Source: Ardenticatenaceae bacterium | GTDB taxonomy: Bacteria > Chloroflexota > Anaerolineae > Promineifilales > Promineifilaceae | Length of the DNA: 64,000 bases | Reading direction: 5' to 3' | Assembly: GCA_020634375.1 (NCBI GenBank) | Contig: JACKBX010000008.1 | Span: forward strand, 62,001 to 126,000 | Part shown: piece by piece, positions 17,397 to 25,879 of the stretch | Layout of the letters: each line of letters opens with the position of its first letter | Numbering within the stretch: the first letter of the stretch is position 1 | Made by a program: the position numbers and the translations under genes | The notes under the pieces: model-generated | What the model saw: the letters and a program-made list of their open reading frames with translations, nothing else | Database searches by the model: none | Told to the model about the DNA's origin: nothing

Positions 17397-17428
17397 ACCG
17401 GATTTTAGTAGTAACCGTCGAAGAGGCA

Positions 17429-17722
17429 TTCGGCCCTCTCAAAATGGTGTTCGGCTTTGTCAAAGTAACATTTGGCTTTGTCAAAGTAGCATTTGGCTTT
17501 GTCAAAGTGGCATTTGGCTCTGTCAAAGCGGCATTTGGCTCTGTCAAAGCGGCATTCGGCTCTGTCAAAGCGGCATTCGGCTTTGTCAAAGTAGCATTTG
17601 GCTTTGTCAAAGCGGCATTTGGCTCTGTTAAAGCGGTATTTGGCTCTGTCAAAGTAGCATTTGGCTCTGTTAAAGCGGCATTTGGCTCTGTCAAAGCGGC
17701 ATTTGGCTCTCCCGAAATGGCA
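17429..17722. repeat. 21-bp minisatellite, 14 contiguous units
   Basis: Fourteen head-to-tail units close to TTTGGCTCTGTCAAAGCGGCA, exactly 21 bp each, with transitions at a few fixed positions (CTC/CTT, GCGG/GTAG/GTGG). A degenerate fifteenth begins at 17723. Because the unit is a multiple of three, frames stay open on both strands (heptad AFGSVKA on plus, TEPNAAL or DRAKCRF on minus). No ribosome binding site or sensible start supports translation. The array is flanked by GCAACTCGAGTTA at 17384 and GCAACTTGGGTTA at 17753. Confidence 0.9.
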
Positions 17723-17945
17723 TTCGGTAGGCTTTTGCCGCCTTAAAAGTCGGCAACTTGGGTTATCTATCTGTTTCACAAATGAGGCTTTCGCAATAGC
17801 CTTTAACTGCGGGGCATTGACCTTGAGAAGTTAAACATACTCTGGGAATTTGCCATTTTGTTTCAGGTTTTACGGCGCTTTGGGATAAAATGGCTGATAG
17901 AATTTGCCCACTGTTCAATCCCATATAAAGGAGACCGTGAAATTT

Positions 17946-17993
17946 ATGGATGCAATGCTTGTTTCTTCAATCCCAGTCTGCTGTTTCACTTGA
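17946..17993 (+). CDS. Possible 15-aa leader peptide
   Basis: A short frame, MDAMLVSSIPVCCFT, preceded by AAAGGAG (12 nt before the ATG; an in-frame GTG at 17937 is closer). It ends about 140 nt before the E1 gene, and a dyad with a T-run follows. It could be a chance frame. It is listed because the ribosome binding site is the only strong one in this region. Confidence 0.25.
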   Translation: MDAMLVSSIPVCCFT

Positions 17994-18134
17994 GTATCGC
18001 ATTTTTGTAATTCCATCTGTAAGCCCTGAGGTAAACAGTTTATTGTAGCTTTCATAGTAACTGGCAGTTTTTTTAGGTTAGTTACCCTCGGTTGATGGGG
18101 TGCTATTCTAAGTAGTTTCAAAGAGGAATAAAAT

Positions 18135-20564
18135 ATGGCAGATGTAGCCGTTGATGTACCTGGAGAGGAGGAAGCGGATCTTAGTTTGCGTGTTGCCGAT
18201 GTTCTTGATGATTATCGGTTAGCATTGGAAAGTCGTTTTACCAGTCTGGTGGGGAGGCGGGAAGTCTTTAGTGGACGCGCCAAATTCGGCATTTTTGGAG
18301 ATGGCAAAGAAGTAGCACAATTGGCAATGGCCCGTGTGTTTCGCAAGGGTGATTTCCGGTCGGGGTATTACCGTGATCAGACGTTTATGTTTGCCACCGG
18401 GATGTCGAATATCCGTGAGTTTTTTGCACAACTGTATGCGCATACGGCCGTTTCTGCCGATCCTCACTCCGCAGGCAGACAAATGAATGCCCACTTTGCC
18501 ACCCGCCTGCTCAACTCCGATGGTAGTTGGAAAAGCCAGACTGACATGAAAAACACCTCTGCCGATGTGTCACCGACGGCATCACAGATGCCGCGATTGG
18601 TGGGGTTAGCCTACGCTTCACGCCTGTACCGTGAGTTGGACGAACTGCATCATCTGACACAATTCTCACGGCATGGCAGCGAAATCGCCTTTGGCACAAT
18701 CGGCAACGCAAGCTGTGCAGAGGGTATGTTTTGGGAATCGGTCAACGCTATCGGCGTTTTGAAGTCACCGGCCATCATCTCCATTTGGGATGATGGGTAC
18801 GGCATTTCTGTCCCCAATGCACAGCAAATCACTAAAGAGAACCTATCTGCACTGCTGGCTGGTTTCCAGACGGAGCCGGGCCTTGACAGTGGGTTTAATC
18901 TGTACACGGTGCGCGGCTGGGATTACCCGGCTTTGGTAAAGACGTACCAGGAAGCAACGGCCGTTACCCGCCAAAGCCACACCCCATCCATCATCCACGT
19001 CATTGAAATGACACAACCCCAGGGTCACTCCACCTCCGGCAGCCACGAGCGATACAAATCAAAAGAACGGCTGGCATGGGAAGAAACGTTCGACGGCATC
19101 GCCAAAATGCGCGAGTGGATTATCGAAAGCGGGCTGGCCGCTCCCGGCGAACTGGACGACATCGAACACGCAGCCCGCGCTAAAGTGGAGAAAATCAGGA
19201 CGGAAGCATGGGAAGCATTTGTGTCAGAAAATTATGAGGATGCGCAAACGGCCGTACACCTCATCGAATCCATCGAATCCAACTGCAATTGCCCCACCGA
19301 CGTGGCACAAATACGGCAGCAGCTACTCAGCAAACGCAACCCCCTACGCCGCGATATTATCAGCGCCATTCACGACGTCCTGATTGCCACCCGCCACGAA
19401 AACCCACCCGTCAAACAACAACTCATCACCTGGAGAGACGACCTGCGAGCAAAAGGCTACCAAACATACGACAGCCATCTCTACAGTAGTTCCGCCGAAT
19501 CCACGCTAAATGTGCCAGAAGCAAAGGCTGTATACTCGCCACAATCTCCGTTCGTCAACGGCTTTGAGGTACTCAATGCCTGCTTCGACGCCATGCTTGC
19601 GCGAGATCCCCGCGTAGTGGCCTTTGGCGAGGACGTGGGACGATTGGGCGGCGTCAACCAAACTTTTGCCGGACTGCAAGCAAAATACGGCCCGCTGCGT
19701 GTCTCAGACACAGGCATCCGCGAGGCAACCATTTTGGGCCAGGCCATTGGTCTGGCAATGCGTGGGCTGCGTCCCATCGCCGAAATTCAATATCTGGATT
19801 ATTTGCTATATGCCTTGCAACTGCTCTCCGATGATCTGGCAACAGTGCGTTGGCGCACGGCTGGCGGGCAAAAAGCACCCGTCATTGTCAGCACACGCGG
19901 TCACCGCCTGGAAGGAATGTGGCACGCCGGCTCGCCGATGGCCGGCATCATCAATTTGGTACGCGGCGTGCATGTACTCGTGCCGCGTAACATGACACAA
20001 GCTGCTGGATTTTACAACACGCTGCTGCAAGGGGATGACCCGGCGATAGTGGTAGAAGTGTTGAATGGCTACCGCCTCAAGGAAAAGCTGCCGGACAACA
20101 TTGCCGAATTTACTGTGCCACTGGGTATGCCTGAGGTATTGCGCCCTGGCAATGATGTGACGGTGGTAACGTATGGCGCGTGCTGCCGCATTGCCATGAC
20201 GGCTGCGGAAAAGCTGCGCACGGTGGGCATTGAGGCTGAGGTGCTTGATGTACAATCGCTGCTGCCGTTTGATAGAAACGGCCGTATCCTGCAATCCCTG
20301 CAAAAAACCAACCGCATCCTCTTTTTAGACGAGGACGTACCCGGCGGAACCACCGCCTACATGATGCAGCAAGTCATTGAAGAACAGGGCGGCTACTGGC
20401 ATCTCGATTCCGAGCCGCGCACTCTTTCCGCCACCGCGCACCGCCCCGCTTATGGCTCCGATGGCGCATACTTCTCCAAACCCAATGTAGAAGCGGTGTT
20501 TGATGCAATCTACGAGATGATGAACGAAGCGGAACCCGCACGGTATCCGATATTTTACAAATAG
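18135..20564 (+). CDS. 2-oxoacid dehydrogenase E1, fused alpha-beta subunits
   Basis: Thiamine-diphosphate-dependent decarboxylase component of a 2-oxoacid (probably branched-chain) dehydrogenase complex. 809 aa: the E1-alpha part covers about residues 20-380 (GDGKEVAQ, YYRDQTFMFATG, IGNASCAEGMFWE, WDDGYGIS) and the E1-beta part about 475-800 (FGEDVGRLGGVNQTF, DTGIREATILGQAIGLA, RGHRLEGMWHAGSP, LNGYRLKEKLP). Single-chain E1 proteins of this type occur in Bacteroidota and Chloroflexota. The E2 gene follows; no E3 (dihydrolipoamide dehydrogenase) is in the window. Exact substrate preference cannot be read from sequence. Confidence 0.9.
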   Translation: MADVAVDVPGEEEADLSLRVADVLDDYRLALESRFTSLVGRREVFSGRAKFGIFGDGKEVAQLAMARVFRKGDFRSGYYRDQTFMFATGMSNIREFFAQLYAHTAVSADPHSAGRQMNAHFATRLLNSDGSWKSQTDMKNTSADVSPTASQMPRLVGLAYASRLYRELDELHHLTQFSRHGSEIAFGTIGNASCAEGMFWESVNAIGVLKSPAIISIWDDGYGISVPNAQQITKENLSALLAGFQTEPGLDSGFNLYTVRGWDYPALVKTYQEATAVTRQSHTPSIIHVIEMTQPQGHSTSGSHERYKSKERLAWEETFDGIAKMREWIIESGLAAPGELDDIEHAARAKVEKIRTEAWEAFVSENYEDAQTAVHLIESIESNCNCPTDVAQIRQQLLSKRNPLRRDIISAIHDVLIATRHENPPVKQQLITWRDDLRAKGYQTYDSHLYSSSAESTLNVPEAKAVYSPQSPFVNGFEVLNACFDAMLARDPRVVAFGEDVGRLGGVNQTFAGLQAKYGPLRVSDTGIREATILGQAIGLAMRGLRPIAEIQYLDYLLYALQLLSDDLATVRWRTAGGQKAPVIVSTRGHRLEGMWHAGSPMAGIINLVRGVHVLVPRNMTQAAGFYNTLLQGDDPAIVVEVLNGYRLKEKLPDNIAEFTVPLGMPEVLRPGNDVTVVTYGACCRIAMTAAEKLRTVGIEAEVLDVQSLLPFDRNGRILQSLQKTNRILFLDEDVPGGTTAYMMQQVIEEQGGYWHLDSEPRTLSATAHRPAYGSDGAYFSKPNVEAVFDAIYEMMNEAEPARYPIFYK

Positions 20565-20572
20565 ATAGAGTA

Positions 20573-20609
20573 TAGAGATAGAGTGAAGAAAGTTCTTTCT
20601 CTATCTCTA
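20573..20609. repeat. Intergenic hairpin TAGAGATAGAG / CTCTATCTCTA
   Basis: A perfect 11-bp stem with an inner AAGAA/TTCTT pair, filling the E1-E2 gap. The same AGAGATAGAG words appear at 60592-60660 before rsfS, on the other side of the window. Confidence 0.75.
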
Positions 20610-20631
20610 CACTCTACCTTCAGGAGTGATG

Positions 20632-21915
20632 ATGGCAACAAAGATTATTTTGCACGAAATGGGTGAAGGCGTCATTGAGGGTACTGTATCGCGTTGGTTA
20701 AAGCAGCCGGGTGATGCCGTAGCAAAGTATGAGCCGGTTCTGGAAATTGAGACGGATAAGGTCACAACTGAGGTGACGGCCGAAGAAGGGGGCACGCTGT
20801 TGGAAGCGCTTGTTCCAGAAGGCAAGACGGTCCCCGTAGGCACAGTGTTGGCGATCATCGGCCAATCGGGTGAAGAAGTAAACTCGTCTGCCCCCCCAGC
20901 GGAAACAACACAAACGGCCGTAACCACACAACCAACGACTTCACCCCCTGCCCCGCCAATTGTCGCCCCGGCGGCAGGACACGCCACAAACGGACATACG
21001 CAGCCCTACACGGGACGCATCAGCCCGGTTGTAGGCCGCATCGCTGCCGAGCATCATGTGGATTTAGCAAGGGTGACAGGTACAGGACGAGACGGCCGTA
21101 TCACCAAAAAAGATGTGCTGGCATATGTGGAGCAGTTAGCAGTTAGCAATGAGCAATTAGCAATGGGCAAAGAAGAGCCAGCCATCGCCCCTGCTCCCCT
21201 GCCCCCCCGCTCCCCTGCTCCTCCGCAGCAGCCCACAGCCGGGGACACGCTTGTGCCGCTGACGACTATGCGCCGCGCCATTGCCGAACACATGGTACGC
21301 AGCAAACACACCAGCCCACATGTCACAACGGTATTTGAGTTTGATTTTACGGCCGTTGCCGCTCATCGCGCTGCACATAAGGCACGATTTGCCCAAGATG
21401 GAGCCAATCTCACCTTCACCGCTTACATTGTGGCTGCGACCGTGGAAGCATTGAAACAGCATCCTATGGTTAACAGCATTTGGAGTGATGATGGCGTCAT
21501 TCTCAAAAAAGAAATCAACATTGGCATGGCCGCAGCCATTGAAGAGGGACTGATTGTGCCGGTAATCAAGAATGCGGATTCGTTGAATCTGTTGGGCATT
21601 GCCCGTGCGGTAAACGACCTGACGCACCGCGCTCGCCACAAGCAGCTCAAGCCGGGGGATGTGCAGGGCGGCACATTTTCAATTACCAATCACGGGGTAT
21701 CGGGCAGCCTGTTTGCTACACCGATTATCAATCAACCGCAGTGTGGCATTTTGGGCACGGGAATCATTGAGAAGCGCGTGAAGGTGATTAATGACGCCAT
21801 TGCCATCCGCCCAATGGCTTTTGTTAGCTTCACCTTTGATCACCGCATTTTGGATGGGGCAACGGCCGATTATTTTGTAGGCACAATTAAGCAGGTGATT
21901 GAAAATTGGAAGTAA
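20632..21915 (+). CDS. 2-oxoacid dehydrogenase E2, dihydrolipoamide acyltransferase
   Basis: Transfers the acyl group from E1 to CoA via a swinging lipoyl arm. 427 aa from ATG 20632, well spaced from AGGAG; two upstream in-frame starts exist. Lipoyl domain at residues 1-78 with lipoyl Lys43 (EIETDKVTTEV), Pro/Thr/Ala-rich linker, peripheral-subunit-binding domain (ISPVVGRIAAEHHVDLARV), second linker, catalytic domain with NHGVSGSLFATPIINQPQ and the active-site FDHRILDGA (His404). The second linker (DNA 21131-21230) consists of translated short-word repeats, GCAGTTAGCAGTTAGC-like followed by CCCCTGCTCCCCTGCC-like. Confidence 0.93.
   Translation: MATKIILHEMGEGVIEGTVSRWLKQPGDAVAKYEPVLEIETDKVTTEVTAEEGGTLLEALVPEGKTVPVGTVLAIIGQSGEEVNSSAPPAETTQTAVTTQPTTSPPAPPIVAPAAGHATNGHTQPYTGRISPVVGRIAAEHHVDLARVTGTGRDGRITKKDVLAYVEQLAVSNEQLAMGKEEPAIAPAPLPPRSPAPPQQPTAGDTLVPLTTMRRAIAEHMVRSKHTSPHVTTVFEFDFTAVAAHRAAHKARFAQDGANLTFTAYIVAATVEALKQHPMVNSIWSDDGVILKKEINIGMAAAIEEGLIVPVIKNADSLNLLGIARAVNDLTHRARHKQLKPGDVQGGTFSITNHGVSGSLFATPIINQPQCGILGTGIIEKRVKVINDAIAIRPMAFVSFTFDHRILDGATADYFVGTIKQVIENWK
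21131..21230 (+). repeat. Two short-word repeats translated as the E2 linker
   Basis: Variants of AGCAGTTAGCAATGAGC, then variants of CCCCTGCTCCCCTG, both in frame. They encode the linker between the binding domain and the catalytic core. Confidence 0.65.
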
Positions 21916-21970
21916 TCAGTGGTCAGGAAACTGATTACTGTGTACTGAACACGGATCACTGGTTACTGTA
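21916..21970. repeat. Convergent-gap repeat of CAGT / ACTG words
   Basis: Words such as AATCAGTGG, ACTGATTACTG, GATCACTGGTTACTG fill the short gap between the converging E2 and SH3b genes and run into the last codons of the SH3b gene (C-terminus QYSNQ). Confidence 0.65.
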
Positions 21971-22591
21971 CTGAATAAACGGCACGGCCACCCATCCTTC
22001 ATTACCTGATGGCGTGCGTACTTGCTGCCATTCGAATTGCTCGCCGGTCTCGTAGCCGGGCAAGAGAATGACTTGTGTGCCATCCAATACCCATTCAAGT
22101 TGCTCGCCTTCTGAGTTTGGCACAGCACGCAGCCAAACGCCAACGCCGCTGCTAACGGTGGCCGTGAGAGGTTCGGGCGTGGGGGTGAGGGTGGGAGTGG
22201 CAGTGGGTGCTGGAAATGTTTCCGTCGCCTTGATTGTGGGTGTACTTTCTACCGTCGGCGTCGTTTCCTGCACAGGTTGTGTGGCAGTTGCCGTTACCGC
22301 TGCTGGTTTGGTAACGGCTGGCGTTGGTGTGTTGGTGATCGCCGGTTCTGCTGCACCTGTGGAAAGTAAAATGCCCCAAGCTCCTAAGAGTAGTGCGCCA
22401 ACACTGGCAACTGTGATGGCGTACAAAAAGTCTTTTTTCACGGCTCGACGCGTTTCTACTTGCCCTACACCATAGGTTTGACGAGTAATGCGTCGCCGCT
22501 GCCCGAATGCACGCAGCACAAAATAAAAGGCGACTGCCAGGCTAATTAGGGCTATTGCCGGTAGTAAAATGTCAATGATTACGGCCGTCAC
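21956..22591 (-). CDS. Membrane protein with C-terminal bacterial SH3 domain
   Basis: 211 aa, GTG start at 22591 preceded by GGAGGAG. Two N-terminal transmembrane segments (about residues 5-27 and 58-80) are separated by a basic loop. They are followed by a Thr/Pro-rich low-complexity linker (about 85-145) and a C-terminal SH3b-like domain (GVWLRAVPNSEG, QLEWVLDGTQVILLPG, EWQQVRTPSGNEGWV). SH3b domains commonly bind cell-wall peptides or act as structural modules outside the membrane. Specific function unknown. Confidence 0.82.
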   Translation of the reverse strand: MTAVIIDILLPAIALISLAVAFYFVLRAFGQRRRITRQTYGVGQVETRRAVKKDFLYAITVASVGALLLGAWGILLSTGAAEPAITNTPTPAVTKPAAVTATATQPVQETTPTVESTPTIKATETFPAPTATPTLTPTPEPLTATVSSGVGVWLRAVPNSEGEQLEWVLDGTQVILLPGYETGEQFEWQQVRTPSGNEGWVAVPFIQYSNQ

Positions 22592-22619
22592 GTTTTCTCC
22601 TCCAACACAGATTCACAAT

Positions 22620-24083
22620 TTATACTTTAGCAGAGGGTTCGCCATTGGCAAGTAATTCCTTAGCTTCTTCCCACAAAAGATCGAGAGCGGCAAAATCGAT
22701 CTCTTCTAACTTGATGCTGCGCTGGGCAGCTAATTGCTCAATTTTTTGGAAGCGTTGGGTGAAACGGCCGTTCGCCTCACGCAGCGCCGTTTCCGCATCC
22801 ACATCCAGCCAGCGGGCCAAGTTAACCAGCACAAACAACACGTCTCCCAATTCCGCCGACCGCTCTTCTAGAGATGGCGCGGCCTTTAATTCAGCGATTT
22901 CCTCGTCCAGTTTACCCCAGACTCCGGTTATGTCCGGCCAATCAAACCCAATGCGGCTGACACGTCCCTGAATTTTTTGCGACCGCGCCAGGGCGGGCAA
23001 AGAGACGGGAATGCCATCCAGCAGAGAAGCGGGAACGGCCTCTTTTTCCTGCTGTTTCAGCCACTCCCAATTGCGCAGCACTTCGGCCGTATCTGCTACT
23101 TCCCAATCCCCCCACACATGGGGATGCCGCCGCTTGAGTTTTGCCTCAATCCCAGCAATGATGTCGCTCATGGTAAAGTCTTCGACTTCGGCAGCCATCT
23201 GCGCCTGCATCACTAAATGATAAAGCATGTCGCCTAATTCTTCGCGCAGGTTGTCCACGTCATCAGCATCTAATGCGTCCAAAACCTCGGTGGCTTCTTC
23301 CAAAAAGTCACCACGCATACTTTGCGGGGTCTGTTCCTGATCCCAAGGGCAGCCATTTGGGCTGCGCAGCACAGCCACAGTTTCAGCCAGAGCAGAAAGG
23401 GAGGCTTTGTAAGGCAATGCCGGTATATGAAGGCTGGTGAGGTGGTCAATGTGCGGGCTGTGGTCTATGGCGTAAAGAGGAACAGCTTCGATTTGTTCGT
23501 CATCCGTTCCCGCCCCGTGAATGAGTTGGACGGGGTGTTCGGGAGGGTAAACGGCCGTCAACACCTCTTTCAATTCGCTGGCTAACATGCGGCTGTATAC
23601 CTGCCCCAGCAGCAAAGGTACGTCAGGATTCAACGGCGGGTAATGATACGTGGTTAGCTCAATAGCATCGAAAATTTGCACGCCATCCAAAGCATCCAGG
23701 TGCAGGGCAGTAAGCATTGGCTCTATGAAGCTCAAGCCCTCAACAAAGGCAAGGGAAATGCCTGCTTCTTCTGCCCGCGCCACCAATCGTGTCACTGTGG
23801 ATTCGCCCACAAAGGGATGGCCGGGCACAGCGTAACAAACATCACTCTCACGCCCCAAACGCAGCAATTCACCAACGATGGTGTCATAAACCTCATTGAA
23901 GATTTCGGCCGTGTCGTACACGGCATCAAAGCTGACGCGCTGGAGGTCGGCGGGCAAGTCATCAACCGCCGGATGGCGGCTGGTACGCAGGTAGACAGTC
24001 CCGGCCATAGTGAGAGTTTGCCAGGCTTGGAGGGTGAGGGTACGGCCGTTTCCCGGCCCTAATCCAACAATCGTTATCGTCAT
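22620..24083 (-). CDS. mazG: Tetrapyrrole methylase-MazG fusion (YabN type), NTP pyrophosphohydrolase
   Basis: 487 aa from ATG 24083; the frame is open further upstream, but the extra residues do not fit. Residues 1-220 form a tetrapyrrole-methylase-like domain (ITIVGLGPGNGRTLTL, AVPGHPFVGESTV). Residues about 230-480 form the MazG domain, which hydrolyses nucleoside triphosphates to monophosphates (CPWDQEQTPQSMRGDFLEE, NLREELGDMLYHLVMQ, KLDEEIAELKAA, ELGDVLFVLVNLARWL with the EExxE and ExxD metal motifs). The fusion is the same as in B. subtilis YabN. It is the first gene after the rpsI terminator. Confidence 0.92.
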   Translation of the reverse strand: MTITIVGLGPGNGRTLTLQAWQTLTMAGTVYLRTSRHPAVDDLPADLQRVSFDAVYDTAEIFNEVYDTIVGELLRLGRESDVCYAVPGHPFVGESTVTRLVARAEEAGISLAFVEGLSFIEPMLTALHLDALDGVQIFDAIELTTYHYPPLNPDVPLLLGQVYSRMLASELKEVLTAVYPPEHPVQLIHGAGTDDEQIEAVPLYAIDHSPHIDHLTSLHIPALPYKASLSALAETVAVLRSPNGCPWDQEQTPQSMRGDFLEEATEVLDALDADDVDNLREELGDMLYHLVMQAQMAAEVEDFTMSDIIAGIEAKLKRRHPHVWGDWEVADTAEVLRNWEWLKQQEKEAVPASLLDGIPVSLPALARSQKIQGRVSRIGFDWPDITGVWGKLDEEIAELKAAPSLEERSAELGDVLFVLVNLARWLDVDAETALREANGRFTQRFQKIEQLAAQRSIKLEEIDFAALDLLWEEAKELLANGEPSAKV

Positions 24084-24097
24084 TGCACATCCAAAGC

Positions 24098-24122
24098 AAA
24101 AAGGCGAGCACATTGTCTCGCC
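24098..24122 (-). terminator. Intrinsic terminator after rpsI
   Basis: On the minus strand GGCGAG, 8-nt loop, CTCGCC, then five T. It closes the large ribosomal protein transcript just before the MazG gene. Confidence 0.8.
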
Positions 24123-24179
24123 CAATTATCTCTTTACACTAAACGCCTACTTCCAGGCCACGTACCAATCGTCAATCCA

Positions 24180-24590
24180 TTAACGCTTGGTATAAGTCGG
24201 AGCCTTACGTGCCCGTTTCAGACCTGGCTTCTTCCGTTCCTTAATCCGAGCATCGCGGGTCAGATGACCATTCATACGCAGAGGGCTGCGCAGGTTTTCA
24301 TCATACTTTACCAATGCGCGAGCCAAACCCAGGCGTACAGCACTTGTTTGACCGGTGATACCACCACCATCAACCAAAACAGTCACATCCACCTTGCCCA
24401 TCAGCTCTGTGTCATTCAGTGGCCCAGACAGAATCTCAACGTCCCCAAAACGAGGAAAGAATTCTTTGACATCCTTGCCATTAACCATGAAAGAACCAGT
24501 GCTTTCTGCATCAATGTAAATGCGCACACGAGCCGAAGAGGTTTTACGCCGTCCAATACCTTCGTAATATTGTCTTCCTTCGTAAGCCAT
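24180..24590 (-). CDS. rpsI: 30S ribosomal protein S9
   Basis: 136 aa, full length. It has the family features YYEGIGRRKTSSARVRI at the N-terminus and the basic tail ending KKPGLKRARKAPTYTKR, which reaches the P-site tRNA in known ribosomes. Follows rplM with a 10-bp gap; a terminator follows. Confidence 0.98.
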   Translation of the reverse strand: MAYEGRQYYEGIGRRKTSSARVRIYIDAESTGSFMVNGKDVKEFFPRFGDVEILSGPLNDTELMGKVDVTVLVDGGGITGQTSAVRLGLARALVKYDENLRSPLRMNGHLTRDARIKERKKPGLKRARKAPTYTKR

Positions 24591-24600
24591 CAGTTTCTCC

Positions 24601-25029
24601 CTAAAGCTCCATTATCTCAGGCTGCTGCGCTTGATGCGGATGTTCCGACCCAGCGTACACCTTCAGTTTCTTAATCATTTTGCGTCCCAAACGGTTCTTA
24701 GGCAGCATACCGCGCACGGCAATTTCAATGGGCCGTGTGGGATGTTTTTCTAACTGCTGCCGCAGGGTCATTTCCCGCAAACCACCCGGATAACCGGAAT
24801 GCCGATAATATCTTTTTTGTTCCATTCGCTGCCCAGTTACAGCGATCTTTTCTGCATTGATGACGACAACAAAATCGCCACAATCCACAGATGGGCTGTA
24901 AATCGGCTTGTGCTTTCCACGTAAAATGGCGGCGATTTGCGACGCTAAACGCCCCAGGGTCTTGCCCTCGGCATCCACCACGTACCAGCGCCGTTCTACT
25001 TCAGCCGGTTTTGTTACAAAGGTTTTCAT
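24601..25029 (-). CDS. rplM: 50S ribosomal protein L13
   Basis: 142 aa, full length ([52 protein letters not shown]). The rplM-rpsI pair lies downstream of truA, as in many bacteria. The gap to truA carries a CAGTAATCAG hairpin. Confidence 0.98.
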   Translation of the reverse strand: MKTFVTKPAEVERRWYVVDAEGKTLGRLASQIAAILRGKHKPIYSPSVDCGDFVVVINAEKIAVTGQRMEQKRYYRHSGYPGGLREMTLRQQLEKHPTRPIEIAVRGMLPKNRLGRKMIKKLKVYAGSEHPHQAQQPEIMEL

Positions 25030-25043
25030 GCCCCTTCTCCTAA

Positions 25044-25123
25044 ATCAGTATTCAGTAAACGGTACACAGTAATCAGTAAACCAATTACCGGTAACTGATT
25101 ACCGATTACTGATCACTGGTTTC
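25044..25123. repeat. Hairpin of CAGTAATCAG / CTGATTACTG words
   Basis: GTAATCAG (25069-25076) pairs with CTGATTAC (25095-25102), and additional CAGTATTCAGT and GATCACTGG words surround them. The repeat continues into the 3' end of truA and encodes its last residues (TSDQ). Confidence 0.7.
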
Positions 25124-25876
25124 TCCGTATTTTACAGATGTCAAATAAAGTCCTTGCGGGGGTGCAACCGTCCCACATTGGTCCCGGTCGCACGCCTTGA
25201 ATGCAGCTTCAAATTCATCAATTGTCCAGGTTTCATCACCAACCAATTTCAGGCTGCCCACAATGCTGCGTACCATGCGGTAAAGGAAGGCGTTCGCTTC
25301 GATGTCGAATACAAGCAATTTGTCCTGCCATGACCAATGAGCATTTAGCAATGTACGTGTTGTACTGTTGCCCTGCGGGGGTGTGCCAAAAGTAGCAAAG
25401 TCATGTGTTCCGATCAGGGCTGTGGCAGCCATGTTCATTTTGTCGATGTTTAATGGCTTGCGCACGTGCCAGGTGTAACGGCCGTACAGCGGGCTGCGAT
25501 TGGTTTGGTTGTAAATGTAATACTTGTACGCTCGACTTTTGGCATCAAAGCGTGGATGAAAATTTGAATCAACTACATCCAATTGTAAAACAACAATATC
25601 AACGGGTAAGTTTGCATTGAGCGCACGCTGTAAAGTCTCTGTACCATGCTGCCACTCAATGGCAAAGCTGATAACCTGACCTGTTGCATGTACTCCCCGG
25701 TCAGTACGTCCAGACCCTGTAACGGGAATGGTCTGGTTCGTCAGCCGGGTTAATGCACGCTCTATCTCACCCTGAATGGTTGGCTGGCTTTTACGCTGCC
25801 GTTGAAAGCCATAATATGCCGTACCATCATACTCGATCAGGGCGAGATACCGCCGTGCAGTGCGGTGTGACCGCAA
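25106..25876 (-). CDS. truA: tRNA pseudouridine(38-40) synthase TruA
   Basis: Makes pseudouridine at positions 38-40 of tRNA anticodon arms. 256 aa with the catalytic Asp in GSGRTDRGVHATGQV and the FRAM-like segment FLYRMVRSIVG. The TTG at 25876 is the likely start, 6 nt after a GAGGAG at the end of rplQ; an overlapping ATG is out of frame. It lies between rplQ and rplM, a standard position. Confidence 0.95.
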   Translation of the reverse strand: MRSHRTARRYLALIEYDGTAYYGFQRQRKSQPTIQGEIERALTRLTNQTIPVTGSGRTDRGVHATGQVISFAIEWQHGTETLQRALNANLPVDIVVLQLDVVDSNFHPRFDAKSRAYKYYIYNQTNRSPLYGRYTWHVRKPLNIDKMNMAATALIGTHDFATFGTPPQGNSTTRTLLNAHWSWQDKLLVFDIEANAFLYRMVRSIVGSLKLVGDETWTIDEFEAAFKACDRDQCGTVAPPQGLYLTSVKYGETSDQ

Positions 25877-25879
25877 ACA

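Larger units (their letters stand above)
17397..18134. other. Gene-free region upstream of the 2-oxoacid dehydrogenase genes
   Basis: About 740 bp. It holds the 21-bp tandem array, the flanking GCAACTTGGGTTA copy, a possible leader peptide at 17946-17993, and a GTAACT/AGTTAC dyad around a T-run near 18057-18090. No convincing promoter for the E1 gene was found by eye. Confidence 0.7.

Noticed and set aside
17429..17722. CRISPR array
   Set aside because: Units are contiguous without unique spacers and no cas genes are present.
17405..17779. Open frames on both strands across the 21-bp array, encoding AFGSVKA or TEPNAAL heptads
   Set aside because: They exist because the unit is 21 bp and lacks stops; there is no ribosome binding site, the minus start is a TTG inside the repeat, and no frame is favoured.
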